Source: Chloromonas sp. AAM2 (Eukaryota > Chlorophyta > Chlorophyceae > Chlamydomonadales > Chlamydomonadaceae). Taken from it: a DNA stretch of 57,179 nucleotides. This document shows, in pieces, positions 1-11,751 of this stretch (position 1 is its first letter; every line of letters starts with the position of its first letter). The notes under the pieces were generated by a model that ran no database searches, was not told the DNA's origin, and worked only from the letters and a program-made list of their open reading frames with translations. The stretch spans positions 338 through 57,516 of the forward strand of contig QAXH01006551.1 in the NCBI GenBank assembly GCA_004335635.1, in the 5' to 3' direction. Both the position numbers and the translations under genes were made by a program.

Positions 1-21
1 ACCTTTAGACTCGCCTCATAA

Positions 22-2711
22 CTTGCCAGCTTCCCTCCTCCAAGGATTACAGGACGTCATGCAAGGCCCCTGTTGTCGTTGCCATGGCCTGACTGGGTGT
101 CTGGACTCACTCGCACCGCGGCCTGCCACTGGCGAGGAGCCTCAGCCTTGCCCCCTGGGGGGCATGCACACCTACATGCATACAAGCTGACATATGCTGG
201 ACAAGAGATCGAGGTAGACAAAGTGAGTACCTGTGCCCGCCATGCTGATGATTAGATTTCAGGATGGGGCTAATCCCTGTAATCGCTGCATTATAAGGAC
301 CGGTAGAGGGACCAGGATTTTCTGTGATTGCTTATGTACTGTATGCACTGTGCTACTCATGCAACCCCGACAGGTATGCATGCATAGAGCAGCTCGTGGA
401 GAGGTGAATCACACAGTAGCTGCAAGAGGTGGCAAACAGTACACGCAACAAAGCAGACACATGTAGGGATTCAGGAAGGCGGCATTGCATAATGCAAGCA
501 TGCGATAAGAGTAAGGCTCATGCCACCCAAAAAAAAAGAAGTTTGCCTGAGACAGTTTGTGTGAATAGGTCTGTAATGCCGCCAGCAACCATTGTGTGTC
601 AGTAAAACATGTGTATGTGTGTGTGTGCACCGCACACGGGGTGAATAGTGGGATGAACCTCGCCGCTGTTGTGGTAGAGAGAGTTCAGAGTGGAACTGGA
701 TACCTGACAGAAATTGTCCCAGAACTGGCAAACGTCTTTTTTTAGTTGACATAAGGAAAGCAATTAGAGGGCTTCCACACAGCTCGCACATCCGCTGCGC
801 CTAGCTGATGATGCAGGGCTGCGAGCTGATGCAGAGTGTACAAAAGCAGCCCACCCGTAGCGCCTAGGCTAGTAGGCCAGACGCCTAGGCTAACATGAAA
901 GGGCAGTGAGAGCTGCTCACCTGTGGTCGTTGCAGTCTGTGCCAAATGCACTGCCGTCCGACGCCCCTGCGCTGCCACCTGTTATGCACCTGTTGTTGGG
1001 CTGTCTTGTGAAGCCATAGCAAAGTTTGCATGCACCCCACAAAAGCCAGCAGGACCAGGCATAAACGCCAAGCTTGGTAGTGGGGGATACCCCTGCTGTG
1101 CAACCGGATCTGTGCATGAGCTGAGCAATCACAAGCGCGCAGCTTGCCCGCACATTCCTTACAGCACCGGTTACAGTGGTACTCACAGGAATTGACCCAG
1201 AACTGGCAAACTGCGTTTTTTTTTGCTTCATGGCTTTGGGGCCTCGTTTACTGCAGATGCAGAACGGTATGATTGTACTGCTGTGGCAGTGCTCCGTGCT
1301 TGTAAACTGTGTGGTGGTCATGCTGGCATAAACAACGTCGGCACAGTCAGACATGCACAGGGATTGTGGAACTTTTACAGGGATATCAATGCGTTAGAAC
1401 AGAAAGACAGTGTGCAAAACTCGTGCACACGATGATTGTTCCTGTTTCTCACAACGTCTGGTACCTGCCCTCACCACTACCTGGTGGTACAGGATGCGTT
1501 TCTCATTGGCAGTGGCCAAGACTGCGACATGAAGCTTCCAGCATCAAGCAAAGGCAAGAGGTCGTACTTCTTTACCCTGGATTCTGTGCTCTTCCACGTG
1601 TTCTACTGCTTTTGTTGATTGATTGAGTTGTCGGATGTGTCAACCTACAGCCTCCTCGTTGCTGCAAGCAGCTTGTAACACATGGCTGGTGAGCTGGCGA
1701 GTTGCCATCTGAATTCCGCACTGTGACATACACGTGACTTCCAGCAGGGTGTTTGATGGCCACTGTTCCTTCAAGCTCCGCAATGGCCACCCTCCACTTG
1801 CAGTGGCTCCGCAGCACGCCAGGCTGACCCGCAAAGGCCCGGGCGTTCTCTGCACCGCCCTTGTGGGTGAAGAGACATGGGACTCGAGCAGCACGTGGCT
1901 GGATGGGCAGGAGCTGCGGCCTGGTGTCGCCTACCTCGTGGGCACAGGCAACGTCATGGCGTTTGGTGAGCAGGGCGCTTAGATATGCACACAGCTGCAT
2001 GCATGCGTGCAGAAGTTGAGACTATTGACATGTTGTCATGCACGCAGCCATCTCGACAGTTTTCATACGTAAATTTGGAGGTGATTGCCCGAGTCAGACA
2101 GCGGTTGGCATGTGTCATGCAGCAGGCCATCTTGACAGATATGATGGCAGACCATCGACAAGCAAGACAGACATGGTATGACAACTCAAGCTGGCCTAGC
2201 GACTCATTGCAGGGGAACCGAGCCAGCAGGTCACGATCAGCTTCAACCAGGGCTCGGGCAAAAGCCCACTCATGGAAATGCTTATGCAGGTGGGCTTGGC
2301 ACCGTGGCAACTTGAGCATCAGCACAATGTATGCGTCCCTGCCGCGTCCTCGCCAACCTGGCGTGTGTTTAATTGATGTGTTTTGAACCTCTCACGGGGC
2401 ATGTGCAGTGAGCACTGCATGGGAAGCACAGGGGCATGGTGGGAATTTCCTTCAGCTGCGTGCGTTAAGATTAGACAGCAGCGTAAGGGTACCTGAACTC
2501 AAAATTCCTAGAGCGCATGGGCTTGATCTATGGAAGTATGTCACCTGGCAGGATCACTGGCACAAACTGAACAGGTAGAGAAACTGCTCAAGACACGGTG
2601 GCCGGGAGTACCCGTTTGAGGGCATGTTTGGCTCCAACCTGCGTTTCACACTGATTGCAGGGCATGGCAGGCAATGCCTCGGATGAGGTGCGGAAACAGC
2701 TCAATCGCTGA
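22..2711 (+). CDS. FHA-domain protein (5' end outside or unresolved)
   Basis: Exons by hand: about 22-222, 1493-1553, 1804-1965, 2213-2289, 2661-2711 (TGA). All joins are in phase. The assembled protein has an FHA core: DAFLIGSGQDCDMKLP, then VAPQHARLTRKG (the S/P-x-x-H-A-R-L strand), then TWLDGQELRPGV and VMAFGE (the N-G/D-G-x-x-L-x-x-G and I-x-F-G strands). FHA domains bind phosphothreonine peptides. The usual Gly-Arg after strand 2 is Gly-Ser here, so phosphopeptide binding may be altered. The tail is short (SQQVTISFNQGSGKSPLMEM, ending RKQLNR). The segment before the domain is Arg/Ser/Pro-rich and could be part of a plastid transit peptide, as in plant single-FHA proteins. No in-frame ATG precedes the domain, because the frame opens just after a stop at 19-21. 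An upstream exon therefore lies outside the window. The second intron starts with GC. The 1,270-bp first intron is the least certain join. Confidence 0.72.
715..743 (+). repeat. Dispersed repeat motif B, copy 1
   Basis: Carries the core CCCAGAACTGGCAAAC followed by a T run. The same core recurs at 1192-1224, 16210-16241 (reverse), 19543-19572 and 56305-56337. It lies in the first FHA-gene intron. Confidence 0.6.
1192..1224 (+). repeat. Dispersed repeat motif B, copy 2
   Basis: ACCCAGAACTGGCAAACTG followed by a T run, 475 bp after copy 1 and in the same intron. The bases just upstream (GGTACTCACAGG) resemble those downstream of the 56.3 kb copy (GGTACTCACGGG). Confidence 0.6.
1554..1803 (+). 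other. GC-AG intron in FHA gene
   Basis: The donor reads AAAG/GCAAGA and the acceptor CTTGCAG/TGG. Only this join links the DMKLPASSK strand to VAPQHARL in frame and gives a continuous FHA domain. Confidence 0.65.
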
Positions 2712-5700
2712 GAAATAACCGGGCCAATCTCTGCCTTGCAGATTTGATCGTCGTGCATCGCTTGTCTCTGCACAGTACTATCATCTGCATCTCCTAGAAT
2801 ATCTGATCTCCACAAGTTGTGGTCGCTATCTTGCGTGTAAGTGTGAGATGTGTTTCTGACTTGTGCTTGTCAAAAGTTTAAGATCCAACGAGCATTCATT
2901 CCTGGTGCCAGGGAAGCCTTGTTGGCGCCCTTTGTCTGCCGTGGCTTCTCTCGTTTTGAATGTAGAACACTGTAAGATGTGTTGGGGCCTGTGCTTCACG
3001 GTGTGCACTCCCTCCTCGCAGGATGTGCGAGTTAACAATGTTGTACCTCGCAGTTGTTGATGAGCCCGTTTACCGGACGTATCAAAACATGCTCAGTCTG
3101 GGCTTTTCGTTCTTCAACCACCATCGTGCATGTGGCAGGTAGAATGTGCACTGGCTGTACGTGTGCAGTGGCCAGTTTCTGCCTCACGCCTCTTCGCTTG
3201 GGCAATTGCATACTACACACACGCGTTACAGACTGCCTACATGTCACAAACGTATTCACTTCCAACGTCAAAAACAAAACAGATGCCTTCAAGTAATTTT
3301 GAAAAATGCTTGTACTTACTCCTTGAACGCGCAGACACAAACTGATGCACGGTTCAGGCAGGCCTGAACCCAGACGCTGAGCGCGCGCCTCACGGCCGCT
3401 GCCCTGCCAGTCTGGTATCATCGCGATCAAGTCGTAAACAAAAAAGATTTGGTCCTGCCCTGCCCTACCACAGGCCAACAAAGCTGGTTCATGTAACAAA
3501 CTGCCCACCAACACAGGACACTAGAACTGGCCAAGGGCTTCCCTGCTCTCCTGCCGTGGGAGTGGTCAAACCGGCGCATCAGACGCATGAATGCTGACTA
3601 TATGAAAGCGAGGTTCAAACAAATAAGGTGGGCTCGCTACGAGACATATGACCTGCCAAAAGCCCTTGGGCGAGCAGCCAGCGCTGGTAGGCATCAACCT
3701 TACCCTGGAGAACTGGGCAGGCATAACGTGATGCACTACTGAAGCGTGCCACTGTGCACAAAACTCGACTTCTTCCTGGACCAAGGGAGAGGCATGGTCT
3801 AAGCAGGCAGGGGACATGGCACTGAAGGCCTTGCAGCATGTATGACATCGGGGACATTTCTTCACAACGCTCTCGTTCACTCTTCACAACCTGTCAAAGG
3901 CACTCTCCTACGCAAAAGATGATTTAAATGCAAACAGCCAAGTCCGCGTCCTAACGCCCACTGCAAAGCAGGGCAGGCCTGCCTTGAAGGTGGGCGCGGC
4001 ATGCAGAGGAGCAAGGTGGGCCACCGCGCCACGCCACACAAGAACGGAGTCGCAAAACAGGGCGTGCGGGCCGGAAAGAGGCCGCTGCCGCCGCAGCACA
4101 AGTGGAAATATGGATGTTTTACAGAATACAGCAACTACACAGCTCACACGCCTGTCAAGAGAGGACCACATCACAGCCTTAGCTCTCAGTGGACAGCGGA
4201 AAAGAGGAAGGAAGGAACGCAAGTGTGCTGCGCCCAGCCCGGCAAAATCACAGCAGCATAGCCGAAGAAAGAAATTGGTCACCCAGCTGAGCCAAACCAC
4301 ACATTCAGCACCAGCACTACCTTGTTCTGAATGCGGGTGGTCAAACGAGCAATTGGAAAAACAGGTAGCCTGATGTAAGCACGAAACGTGTACAGCTTCT
4401 TCCACAGAAGGCTGCTCTGGCTGCATACAAAAGTTGCCGCTGGCTCTTTCAACCAAGGTATGGCACACACCGGCTGCCTAAAGCCGCCTGGGCTGGCTGC
4501 GTATGCAAGGAATGGGCACTGGGCCTGGTACATCATCGAGCATTATGAATACCACGTGGCCACAAACCTTTCACAAGCCTTTCAGCCAAGTCCGCGCATG
4601 CTGCCTGCCTCTATCCTGTACAACTCACACCAGGATAACGATCTTGCAACACCACCATGCCCTGCTGACAGCCACTCAGCTCATGGTTTGGTGACCAGAA
4701 AGCTTTCCTTATGCTTGATATACCCTGCATAGCATATCCACTAAACCCACTGGGCCCGTGCCCTATCTTATGTCACCCAACCACCAAAGCCAAACACATG
4801 TGCCAGACACCAGTGGCCTAACCAAAGCCAGCCCGGGCAGCTGCCCTGATATCCGACAATTAAAGTGCCACGCATATGATGGGCTACCAGCTGCAGGACA
4901 AAAAACTCGAAACAAAAGATCGTTGTTTGCTCAGCCCATCTGGCTGCCTGAAAGCTCCGTGCACGCCACCAAGCCAGGGTAAACACCATCACACTGACTA
5001 TGAACGCCAGCAGCTTACAGCTGAATGGAGGGAAATCAAACAGCATCCTGGTTTCAGCCCGTCTAGGCGCGTACGTGGCCATCCGGCCAGCAGCAATTGT
5101 ATCCACAGAAGCTGTTCTAGCATGGCATTTGATTGCCATCCACACACGTAGTTGAACATGCCAAAAGTGCAACAGGATATCCCAACACTGGGTCACTGCA
5201 GCACGACACAAGAAACAAATAAAAGCACCGAGCACATCGCATCCACATGGACTTGAATGGGCTTGCACACGCATGGTTTGCACCCCATGGCCAAGCAAAG
5301 ATGTTGCCTGCCTGAGCTTGCGTGCAGTGGAGACCGATGCTGTGGCTCTGGGCCGGGAACAAACCATACCACTCAATTCCAATGCCCTAGCTAGTGGCAC
5401 GCATCCCCATGATCAATGTCGCTGCTGTCACAGGAAAGTCACGGCAGTACGGTCGGTGATGCGCCAACAGGGCGGCAGGTCCAGACCTTGGCCTGCCTCA
5501 AAAAGTACTAGGCGAGATAGGACACAAGCACCTCCTGACCAACCAACAATGGGGCATGTACACCAACGCCGTTTCCTTACCGATGACCACACCAAGGCCA
5601 TTTCATGTACCACAAGAAAACATGGGCCAGATCATAAATTGCCTGATTACTCACGATTATTCAGACTGCTGACAGGCGCGCCTCAACAATTAATGGGTAC

Positions 5701-5832
5701 TGCTGCAGGCCACCATTGAACTGCATGCTTGATCCTGGGTTGCATCCTGTATGGCAGCGAAAGAGCTGATGCCCGTCCTTACTGCTACTTGTTACCAGCA
5801 AGGAATGAACCGAATGGTACTGACCAATTTCG
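2712..5832. other. Convergent spacer and 3' UTRs of FHA and Mei2-like genes
   Basis: No reading frame here has recognisable protein motifs or splice-linked partners. The longest open frames (4768-5400 minus, 3908-4468 minus) are Cys/Trp/His-rich and look random. Because the FHA gene ends at 2711 and the Mei2-like gene ends at 5833 on the other strand, much of this is expected to be 3' UTR. A TGTAA on the minus strand at 5015-5019 is a weak candidate for the Mei2-like transcript end. Confidence 0.5.
2836..2840 (+). terminator. Candidate TGTAA poly(A) signal for FHA gene
   Basis: TGTAA is the usual poly(A) signal of chlorophyte mRNAs. This one lies 125 bp after the FHA stop codon. The motif is short and can occur by chance. 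Confidence 0.25.
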
Positions 5833-8800
5833 TTACTGCTGCATGGAGTGCCTGTGTGCGAGTTCCCTCAGGCTGTTGGTGCTGCCACCCATGGAGCGCA
5901 GGCTGTTGGTGCTGCCCGCCAGCCCTGACAGTGCTGACAGCTTGGTGGCGCTGCCGCCGCTGCCATGACCCAGGCTGCTGCCTGCACCGCCGCCAGCCAA
6001 TGAAGCAGGGCCACTGGTCGCAGAAGGTGGAAAAGGCTCCTGCTCGCCCGCCACCTGAATTAAAAGACAAACATTGCACACACATGAGACCACAACTAGC
6101 ACATGCATGTAGCACTAGTCCCCTGTTGTGAGGAAAAGCCAGAGCAGTACATGTTAGCAGATAACACGTGTTGGGCCTGCGGCAGAGTCATGGCAAACAT
6201 GCAAACCGCAGTTGCTGAGCCACCGGCGTGCTAACAACTTACATCTCCCGAGTCTTCCAGAGTGAAGAGTATTGGCCGGCAGCGCTTGTCCTCGTGCATG
6301 AGGGACGAGTTCTGGAAGTGCTGCACCAGCGCGGCGCGGCCCTGGATGCGCGCGTAGCTGATGTTGCACACCTTCTCGCTGTTGAAACGCTCCCACTTCT
6401 TGTGGTTGAAGCGCTGGACGATGGGGATGATGTTTATGGGCTGCAGTCACAGGCAACAAACATGGACATAAGCTTAGTGCCAGGTCTACCCATGCTTCCA
6501 TTGCACTCAACTCTATGGTTGTCCCGTTCTGCATCTGAACTGTAAATGCGTACATGTTGGACATACTAGTTTGACCTTTGCCCTGTTGTCTCATGCATGC
6601 GTGCTGGTACCGGCTGAAGCTAAGCTTCACACCTGTATGAGGTTGATGAACGCATAGCCAACGTTGCACTTGTTCTTGAAGTCGATGGGCAGGTAGAAGA
6701 AGTCGTAGCTGCCCCGGAAGGACTCGTCGATGGTGCCCAGGAGCATCTTCTGTGTGTACTTGTTGGGGATGTTCTTAATCATCAGCGTGGTGCGCTTGTC
6801 CTCGCCTCGAGCGATCTTCTCAAGGTCAAGAGCGTACAGCTTCTCCTGTGCAACACGACAGGCAGCCAAGGTAAGGCACACTCAATTTCACAATGAAATG
6901 TAGCCTTTGTGATATGTAATGATTGTTTGAGGACCAGTCAACAGGCACTGAGTCCAGGTGCGCCCAAACTAAGCCATTCTCTGCTAGCAACCATGATCAG
7001 CTTGCAAGCACAACGTTGGGTCCAGCCTGTGACAAGCAAGCCATGAGAAGACCCACCGAACATCTGACTGACAAGTTGTCATTTCCCGGCATGCATACCC
7101 ACCTGCTGTGCCTTGCGCTCGGCCTCGGCAACGGGATCAGTCGTGCGACGGCTCAGTCGCCCGCCATTGCGGCTGTTGGCACCATCCGCCCCCATGTTCC
7201 CACCGTTCCCTCGACCTCCGCCACTGTGCTGCATGCCCACACCACTGCCGCCACCACTCATGGAGCCAAGGTTGAGACCGCCTAGCGCTCCGAGGCCCAA
7301 CCCTGCTTGCTGCAGTATCTGTGCAGCAGATGCTGCGTTGTAAGGGTTGCTCATGTAGGATCCGGGTCCAAACTGACCCAGTCCAGCCGCCTGCAGGATC
7401 TGCGCAGCTGCCTGCAGGTTGGCTGCGGCACTGAGTTGCCCCATGCCTCCAGCCCCTGCAGCCTGAAACGCCTGCTGCTGCCGCAGCTGAAGATCCTGTA
7501 GCGCTGCAAACTGGTTGAGGTTACTGCCCAGGAAGCCAGTAGCACCTGCACCATTGCCACCTGCACCGCCAGGCCACAGACCACCTGCACCAGATGGATC
7601 TGGCATGCCTCCTTGCCCATCCTGTGAGCCCCACTGGCCCTTATCATACCCATTCAAGTTCAGACCCATCAGCATACTGGCTGCCTCTGACGCCTGCATG
7701 AGCTGCAGCTGAGCAGCATGCCTATCAGCGGCGAACATGGCTGCATGATTGTCATTCAGCATGTTGCGGTTTGATGGGTGTGGCACACGGGGCATCTGGC
7801 CGGGCAGACCTTTGCCACCTGGCAACAAGAGGTTGTTTGGCACACTTGCTATGGATGAGGCTGAATCACTGAGTGGCAAGCCACGTGCATTAGCAGCCAG
7901 GGAATCCAGACCCAATCGGTTGAAAGCAGGGTGGGAAGAGCCACTGTGGTGGTCCCCTTGCATCATCCCAGCCACACCATTCTGCTGTGCCTGCTGCTGC
8001 TGGTTCACTAATTGAAGCAGGCCCTCCATGCCACCGGGTGCGCCCAGGCCCTCCCAGGCCCCATTGCCACCACCAGGATGAGATCCTCCACTTGCCGCTG
8101 CTGCTGCTGCTGTTGCAGGATCAATGCCCTGCAGCTGTGCTAGCTGCATTAAATTGGGCCCGGACGTCACAGTCTGCAAGCGACACATTGCACAGCAGCA
8201 CACTTCAGAAGTCCAATCACACGCCAGACTCCTTGCTTGCAGAGCCAACACCTTCGTACAAAATTGTCCATGCATCAATGAGAACTGCTAATGGCACTAT
8301 CACAGAACCCACCTGAAGATTGGCCATCTGCTGTGGGGTGACATAGCTGGGAATCTTGTTTAGATGTTCCGCGCGGTTCATCGCCCGCATTGCGGCAGCA
8401 GCGTGCCTCACGTCAAAATAGCTGATGAGTTTCTGGCTGGGACGCGCCTGTGACTGCTTGATCCCCTGCATCAGAGAGACAGATGGAAGTAAGCAATCAA
8501 TGCGCACACAGCTTTGACTGAGCCATCCAGAACTTTGCTGCCCATCGCTGCCAGAGAGCACTTGCCTGGACATCGCCAAACTTGCTGAAAAGCCAGACAA
8601 GTTGGTCGTTGCTCGTGTCTGGGTCAAGATTATAGACAACGACCTGGCCCTGCAATCGCACGAAAACGAATCACCATTGTGCTCAAAGTTGTCAAGCAGG
8701 GCAACAAACACAAGTCAATGTGCATATCGCATGAACCATAACCAGGTAACATGCTATTGCAGACCTCTTCAGTACACCACAAGCGCGATCTCAGTAATTC

Positions 8801-10027
8801 AAACCACACAAGTCAGAACAGGTACACACCTGGTTGACAGGCCGACCACCTGCGCTGCGCGAGACCTGAATGAACTGCACGTCAATGGCCACCTTGTTGA
8901 TCAAGGTGCCCTGAAGCGTGTTCTGGGCTGAAATGGCTGCGCGGAGGTCAAAGTAGGCCACCACCACGAGTCCCAGCTGCTTGCTGGCCGTGTGTAGGCC
9001 CTGGGTGTCGCCAAACGCCTGTGGACCACAGGCAAGTACAGATGAGCCCAGGAACAGACACTAATAGCAAGCAAAGCCAAGGCTGCAGCACTCCAACACT
9101 CAGCTCGGTTCCCACGACTAATTGTTAGGCTCCGCCCCATACATCCAACTCAGTAGCCCAGCGCTGGGCAATGGGCATACCTTGAAGATATCTGACAGCT
9201 CTTGATCTGACACATTGCGCGCCACGTTCTGGATCACCAGCACGCGCGAGGGCTCGCTGGAGTTGTCTGACAGCTGCGCTGTGCCACGTGCTGCGGCGGC
9301 TGCATACTCTGCCAAATCTGGCTCCTGCTCAGCCACCAGCTCGAGACCACCAACCGCATTCATGATTTCTTCTTCTGTCATGCTTGTCAGCCCTGAAGCG
9401 TTGCCCCTGGGCGTTGAAACAAATGGGCAATGTTGAATGAGCAAGGCAGCGTTGAGTGGGCTGTGGCATGCGCACATGAAAGGAATAAGCCAGTGGGCTG
9501 ATGTTTTAGCCGCGCCTGTAGCACGCAGTACGGCAAGAGAACATTCGGACGCCACATGAATACCCAGCGTGCCTACCTGAAATAGATCTGATTCTCATCT
9601 GAGTGGCGCTGTGAGTTGCCAGAGCCGTCGGTCTGAGCACCTGCAGTTCAAAACGTGTAGTATACTCGCTTTCCAACCCGTCTGTGACTTAATCATAACT
9701 GCAGACGTAAAAGTGGCAACATGGATGCAAGCTTTCAGCTGCGAGCTCAGAATGGGCATGGCATGGTCACCTACCCGGGTTGTGGTGACGCCCGTACCCG
9801 TGACTCAGCATCTGGCCTTGCCCCTGCCCGTGAAGCCCATGATTATTGCTGAGTCCGCCGCGCCCTGGGGGCAGCGGCATGCTTACGGATGCTTCCTGCG
9901 CGCAGGCGCCTCTCGGGAGAATTGAGTATACGAGCAGCTCCGTGCTCAGCTGATGCATGTCTCGTGCTCTCGACGATGTAGCTCGCTGATTGAACACGGC
10001 ATCGCTGAGGCATGCAGAGTCACCCAT
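5833..10027 (-). CDS. Mei2-like RNA-binding protein
   Basis: Ten exons (minus): 9775-10027, 9577-9640, 9181-9406, 8830-9018, 8566-8649, 8313-8465, 7103-8173, 6633-6845, 6243-6440, 5833-6054, giving 890 aa with every join in phase. The start is the first ATG after an in-frame stop. RRM1 begins near residue 160 (RVLVIQNVARNVSDQELSDI), and RRM2 near 245 (GQVVVYNLDPDTSNDQLVWL). A Gly/Gln/Asn/Leu-rich linker of about 350 residues, encoded by one 1,071-bp exon, follows. The C-terminal RRM3 (about 690-815) is the Mei2 signature: TTLMIKNIPNKYTQKMLL, YLPIDFKNKCNVGYAFIN, WERFNSEKV, HFQNSSLMHEDKRCRPILF. The tail has a repeated GSTNSLR motif. In fission yeast Mei2 drives meiosis by binding RNA, and plant AML proteins act in meiosis and growth. 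The role in this alga is inferred. The RRM2 exon is followed by a GC-AG intron. Confidence 0.93.
8466..8565 (-). other. GC-AG intron in Mei2-like gene
   Basis: On the minus strand the donor is GATGTCCAG/GCAAGT and the acceptor ATGCAG/GGGATC. It is 100 bp long and sits inside RRM2. The flanking protein reads continuously (FSKFGDVQ then GIKQSQARPS), so the join is secure. Confidence 0.8.
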
Positions 10028-11751
10028 GCCGCACCTGATGGAGGTGGTTGTGCGTAGCGGGAACACAGAGCCGGCGACTCAAGCGCACTCAAGTCACGTT
10101 CCTGCACAGAGAAGCGAGCCGATCACGGCTCAATGATTTGGTCTTCTACAGCACAGGAGGATTGTCGGCTTTGATGTCGGAGATATTTGGGCCACGCTGC
10201 GCCTCAGCCTACAAAACCGCGCCAAAATCCTTGTTACCCCGCCCGTGCAAATCACATGAAGAGACGCTACGGTGGCAGCCTGCAGCTGTGTAGAACGCAT
10301 GCCAGTGGATCATGCAGACAGCAAACAATCCCGTTGCAGCGGCGCGGGTGGAAACCCTTGGAGACACAAGTCCGCAATTTTTCGTGCCCTTGCGCCACTG
10401 TGCATTGAAGAGCCGCTGTCGGCTGTGCGTGTTGGTTGCGCCCGGTCACCAAGGCAAGGGTTGTTTTGTGAACAATGGGCTGTTCTCGACTGCCTGACCT
10501 CGCTGGTATGTACATGCCGCAAGTCTCATCAAGAGCTGCAAAAGAACTCCTCGCGACACACGCTCAAGCCAGGACTGCCCCACCTGCGACTGGTACACCT
10601 CGTTTGAGCTCCTGCTTAAGCTCCTCGGTGGATACCCCAGTTGTGACTTGATCAGCAAGGACCAGCTGTGTTATTCGCCCAGGCAGGAACCAATTTTTGC
10701 CAACGAGTTTGTTTTTGTGAAGCCGTAAAGCACGCTCTTGCAATCACAAGGCAAGCTGACCTGCTGCAGGTACAGGCGAAGCGCAAGAGTATGTGTCGTC
10801 GCGCAGTCAGAGTCGCCGAGAGGGTTGTGAGCAGTTGAGCTGAAACTGCTGGATTCGAAACCTAAATGGATTTAAATTCTCAGCATTCAACACAGACTGG
10901 CTCATGCCATTTGCTCTCATGATTTGAACGAATTGCATTGTTTACCAACCGTGTCCAGAGGCTCATACAGTGACATTGGCACATGTGCAGCAAGCTCATC
11001 CATACACCTTGCATTCTGATGGAATCCACGGCCTCACAGACTTGATGTCACATGTACCTGCGAAAGCAAACTGTCTCATCTTGAGGCATTCTCAGATCGC
11101 TAACATTCCGATATTCCTCAGCCTCTACGTGCTGCAGTAGTGCCCCTGCAGTTACTGCAGTTGCTGCAATTGACTTACCATTCTCCATCTCACCATTATT
11201 CCACACCTTGTTCACCAAAAACATCTGATGAATCTGATGATATATCTCCTGCATCTGCCCGCATTAGCTCTAGCCGACTTGACAAGGTTCTCGTCCACAC
11301 CCCACGAGCGTAGTGAGATGTGTTTGATTGCCGGTGTGTATGCAGACGGCATTCTACGTCGCGTTCTCATGTACGGTGATAACGCATTCCTTCAATTTGA
11401 TTATCGCGGCAGGATAACCGCCACGCATTTTTATGCCCCGCCTGCTCTCCGGCTTCTTGCGCTGCGCCCCCAGCGTATGTCCCTTCACAAATCAACTGGT
11501 AACGCATCCCGGCGTATAGTCTCCGAGACTTCAGTACTTGCATACAGAGTCAACCAAGGACATCTGCTCAACCTACACAACAGCCGGCGCCATAAGCACT
11601 TAAGCATCCGTACAGCTAGCACGGGCTCAACCCTGCAGTTTTGTGATGGCGATGCCTGACATGAGCAAGGACAAGGCTGCGTGATGGGAACCTGCTGATT
11701 TTAACTCAGCCTCAGCTACCACCAGCACCTGATGTAATTGGAGGTAGCCTA
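10028..11751. other. Divergent spacer between Mei2-like gene and RAD51B
   Basis: About 1.7 kb that should hold both promoters and 5' UTRs. No TATA box or known operator stands out. A 143-codon ATG-started frame at 11228-11659 (+) and a 68-codon frame at 11048-11254 (-) are open but match nothing I recognise, and they have no clear splice partners. Confidence 0.5.

Noticed and set aside
4768..5400. 210-codon minus-strand open frame
   Set aside because: Composition is rich in Cys/Trp/His with no motif, and it lies in the expected 3' UTR of the Mei2-like gene.
11048..11254. 68-codon minus frame with fairly protein-like composition
   Set aside because: Too short, and no family resemblance or splice context.
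11228..11659. 143-codon ATG-started frame in the divergent spacer
   Set aside because: No recognised motif, no splice partners and a promoter location; kept only as a remark in the spacer entry.
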